The notes beneath the pieces are model-generated. The model ran no database searches. It was not told the DNA's origin and was given only the letters and a program-made list of their open reading frames with translations. Position numbers and translations under genes: made by a program. This document shows, piece after piece, positions 13,556-15,850 of a stretch of 15,850 nt of DNA (its first letter is position 1; every line of letters begins with the position of its first letter). Origin of the DNA: RGIG464 sp045643185 (lineage in GTDB: Bacteria > Myxococcota_A > Bradymonadia > UBA4248); NCBI GenBank assembly GCA_045643185.1, contig JAZUKH010000135.1, positions 1 through 15,850 of the forward strand. Reading direction: 5' to 3'.

Positions 13556-15819
13556 CCGATGTCATGACAGGAGACGACGATGCCACGCGTTTCCTCTATT
13601 ATCAGCTCAAAATGAGCATGGAAAAGGCCGAGCGCATCGACATGATCACGTCGTTTTTGATGGAATCGGGCGTTAAGGTCATTTTGGAGGACCTGAAACG
13701 CGCGGCTTCAAGACACGTGCCGATCCGTATTCTGACAGGCAATTACCTCGGCATTACTGAACCGTCCGCACTCTTTTTATTGCGAAAAGAACTCGGGGAT
13801 CGCATTGAACTTCGGTTTTATGAAGATCAAAACCGCGTCTTTCATCCAAAATCTTATTTCTTTTATTATGAAGATTATAGCGAGATCTTTATTGGATCGT
13901 CGAATTTGTCGAAAAGTGCTTTGACATCGGGCATTGAATGGAATTACAGACTGACCAGTCGACAGGATGAAATTAACGTGGCGCTGTTTCAGGCGACCTT
14001 TGAGGACCTGTTTGAAAAACGCGCCGTGGACATTGATGACGAGGTCTTGCAGCAATATGCCAGGAATTGGCGGCGTCCGAATGTCTTCAAAGATCTGAAT
14101 GTGTTTGCGCAGACGCATGAACAAAAGGTCGAAGATCTGGTCACGCCACGTGGCGTTCAAATCGAGGCTCTTTATGCACTGAATGCGACGCGATTGGATG
14201 GCGCAGATCGCGCACTCATTCAGGCGGCGACCGGGGCTGGTAAAACCTATATCGCGGCTTTTGACGCTGCACAATTTGAACGGATCCTTTTTGTAGCGCC
14301 CCGTGAGGAATTGCTGGAACAAGCGATACGAGCCTTTTATAAGGTTCGTCATGAAAGACCAGATGTCGGGCGCTTCTACGGCAATTATTATGAGACCGAT
14401 CACGCGATCACTTTTGCAACCGCAGCCAAGTTGGGCAAGGATAAATACCTTTGCGATGCGTTCTTTCGAAAAGACCAATTTGATTACATCATTTTAGATG
14501 AATGTCATCATGCCGTGACGCCACAATATCGACGTATCGCAAGTTATTTTGAACCGAAGTTTTTGTTGGGCATGACCGCAACGCCTGAGCGACTGGATGG
14601 CAAAAACGTCTACGAGATCTTTAATTATAATGCCGTTTATGAATTGTCGCTCAAAACAGCGATCAATCAGGGTGTCTTGGTGCCATTCCGATATTATGGC
14701 ATTTATGATGATACAGATTATTCAAACATTCACCTCATGAATGGACATTACGATGTGCAAGAATTGAATGCTTCCTATATCGGAAATGCAAAACGTGATG
14801 ATCTGATCTATAAATACTACATGAAATATGGCTCCAGGCGGGCAATGGGCTTTTGTTGCAGTCGACAGCATGCATTAAAAATGGCGGAAGCTTTTAATCA
14901 ACGCGGGATTCCGAGTGCTGCAGTCTATAGCGGTGACGAAGCTGGTCAAGCCATGGATAGGGGTGAAGCACTGGATCGGTTAAAAACAGGTGCCCTGCGC
15001 GTCATCTTTTCGGTTGATATGTTCAACGAGGGCGTCGATGTGCCGGCGCTCGACATGGTGATGTTTTTGAGGCCGACCGAGTCGCCTGTGGTGTATTTGC
15101 AGCAACTAGGACGTGGTTTGCGTGTTGATGAAGGTAAAAAGTATCTGTGTGTCCTCGACTTCATTGGGAATTATCAACACGCGAATTTGATGCCTTATTT
15201 GTTGAGCGAAACGCCAAAAACGCGCCCAACAAAGGCACATGCCTTTAACCAGCTCGATTGGCCGGACGATTGTCTAGTCGATTTTGACGTGCGTTTGCTA
15301 GACATGTTCGAACGCATGGAAGAACAAAATCGTCGTTTAACTGATCGCATTGCGGCAGACTTCGTGCGCGTTCAGACGGCACTGGGACATCGCCCCACGC
15401 GTTTCGAATGGTTTACCGAGATGGCACCAGACCTTTATGCGCTCTGCCTCGCCCATTCAAAAGACAACCCGTTTCGGCATTACCTCGCTTATTTGAATCA
15501 GCAAAATTGGCTTATGCCAAACGAAAAGGCACTCGTTGACACGCCTGCCTGGGATTTTTTGGAGTGCCTTGAGTCGACTGACATGACCCGTGTCTACAAA
15601 ATGCCTGTGCTCTATGCATTTTTGCATGATGGCAAGCTTCGTCAAGGTGTATCCGCCGTTCAGCTGCTCGAGGCTTGGAAGCGCTTTTTCGCTCAAAATG
15701 CCAACTGGAAAGACCTGCCTCACATCGTGTCCTACGACGCCTATTGCGCCATTCCCGACAAGCAACACCTTGCCAATATTCTCAAAAACCCCGTTCATTT
15801 TCTTCGGAAATCATCGTGA
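13516..15819 (+). CDS. PLD-like nuclease/SF2 DEAD-like helicase, possibly cut short by an in-frame TGA
   Basis: A 767-residue two-part DNA/RNA-processing enzyme. The N-terminal PLD-like domain (about 20-170) has H110-x-K112 in FHPKSYFF and GSSN (127-130), one half-site, so it probably acts as a dimer. The helicase core has QIEAL (Q-like, 215-219), Walker A ATGAGKT (238-244), the DECH box (328-331), TAT (354-356), FSVDMFNEGVDVP (498-510) and QQLGRGLR (529-536). This matches large PLD-helicase proteins, some annotated with DUF3427. The C-terminal part (570-767) is family-like, ending KNPVHFLRKSS. I start at 13516 because LFDKIGIPLTDVMTG resembles the family N-terminus as I recall it. M17 (13564) is the alternative, and neither has a good ribosome site. 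The same frame stays open and protein-like after the TGA, so the gene may be interrupted or the stop read through. ATP-driven translocation coupled to cleavage is inferred. Confidence 0.87.
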   Translation: MAEPLFDKIGIPLTDVMTGDDDATRFLYYQLKMSMEKAERIDMITSFLMESGVKVILEDLKRAASRHVPIRILTGNYLGITEPSALFLLRKELGDRIELRFYEDQNRVFHPKSYFFYYEDYSEIFIGSSNLSKSALTSGIEWNYRLTSRQDEINVALFQATFEDLFEKRAVDIDDEVLQQYARNWRRPNVFKDLNVFAQTHEQKVEDLVTPRGVQIEALYALNATRLDGADRALIQAATGAGKTYIAAFDAAQFERILFVAPREELLEQAIRAFYKVRHERPDVGRFYGNYYETDHAITFATAAKLGKDKYLCDAFFRKDQFDYIILDECHHAVTPQYRRIASYFEPKFLLGMTATPERLDGKNVYEIFNYNAVYELSLKTAINQGVLVPFRYYGIYDDTDYSNIHLMNGHYDVQELNASYIGNAKRDDLIYKYYMKYGSRRAMGFCCSRQHALKMAEAFNQRGIPSAAVYSGDEAGQAMDRGEALDRLKTGALRVIFSVDMFNEGVDVPALDMVMFLRPTESPVVYLQQLGRGLRVDEGKKYLCVLDFIGNYQHANLMPYLLSETPKTRPTKAHAFNQLDWPDDCLVDFDVRLLDMFERMEEQNRRLTDRIAADFVRVQTALGHRPTRFEWFTEMAPDLYALCLAHSKDNPFRHYLAYLNQQNWLMPNEKALVDTPAWDFLECLESTDMTRVYKMPVLYAFLHDGKLRQGVSAVQLLEAWKRFFAQNANWKDLPHIVSYDAYCAIPDKQHLANILKNPVHFLRKSS

Positions 15820-15850
15820 GCGTTCTTCCAGGACAATGAAGACTATCCCA
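15820..15850 (+). other. In-frame continuation of the helicase reading frame after TGA
   Basis: The ten complete codons after the TGA read AFFQDNEDYP in the helicase frame, up to the window edge. The composition (aromatic, acidic) resembles coding sequence, and an FF pair after an FLxK segment fits my recollection of homologues. The window is too short to prove it. Confidence 0.35.

Noticed and set aside
15817..15819. TGA as a genome-wide sense codon
   Set aside because: The ligase, transporter, kinase and methyltransferase genes all end naturally at TGA, so the standard code holds.

Overview
The window comes from a bacterium of mid-range base composition. An electron-bifurcating-type [FeFe]-hydrogenase operon points to an obligate anaerobe with fermentative metabolism. 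A sensor kinase with a large extracytoplasmic domain between two membrane helices, paired with an RstA/OmpR-like regulator, fits a Gram-negative envelope. I cannot place the organism more precisely from sequence alone. TGA, TAG and TAA all serve as ordinary stops, so the standard bacterial code applies. No tRNA, rRNA, CRISPR array, transposase or integrase is visible.

Layout. (1) Positions 1-2154 hold most of a divergent NAD-dependent DNA ligase whose start lies outside the window. It converges on a minus-strand EamA/DMT transporter (2242-3153) across a repeat/foldback element. (2) Divergent from the transporter is a small CBM9-like protein (3240-3779). (3) A block of palindromes (3784-3875) is followed by a good sigma70-type promoter and a long AT-rich inverted repeat, which lead into a response regulator and sensor kinase pair (4253-6897). 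A terminator-like hairpin lies between these two genes. (4) After a clear terminator and a long leader comes a tight hydCBA operon (7342-11483). It encodes a trimeric [FeFe]-hydrogenase with all expected cluster ligands, and it ends at a strong terminator. (5) A 435-base spacer is packed with palindromes and a tandem repeat. One of its modules is the inverse copy of the palindromes at 3784-3875. (6) The right end is less GC-rich by eye: a WG-repeat-like protein, then a class I methyltransferase overlapping by 40 bases a PLD-nuclease/SF2-helicase gene. The helicase frame meets an in-frame TGA just before the window ends, with protein-like sequence continuing beyond it.

How the genes may work together. 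HydC and HydB would exchange electrons with NAD(H), and HydA would react with protons/H2 and ferredoxin. By analogy with characterised HydABC complexes, the trimer would couple NADH and reduced ferredoxin to H2 evolution, or the reverse. The kinase and regulator form a cognate envelope-sensing pair with no obvious link to the hydrogenase, since a terminator separates them. The methyltransferase and PLD-helicase are translationally overlapped and probably act together. A DNA-processing or defence role is plausible but unproven.

The most unusual signals are the family of three covarying bulged-G hairpins at two distant intergenic sites, the methyltransferase/PLD-helicase overlap with its in-frame TGA, and the 18-base triple repeat that folds back between ligA and the transporter gene.
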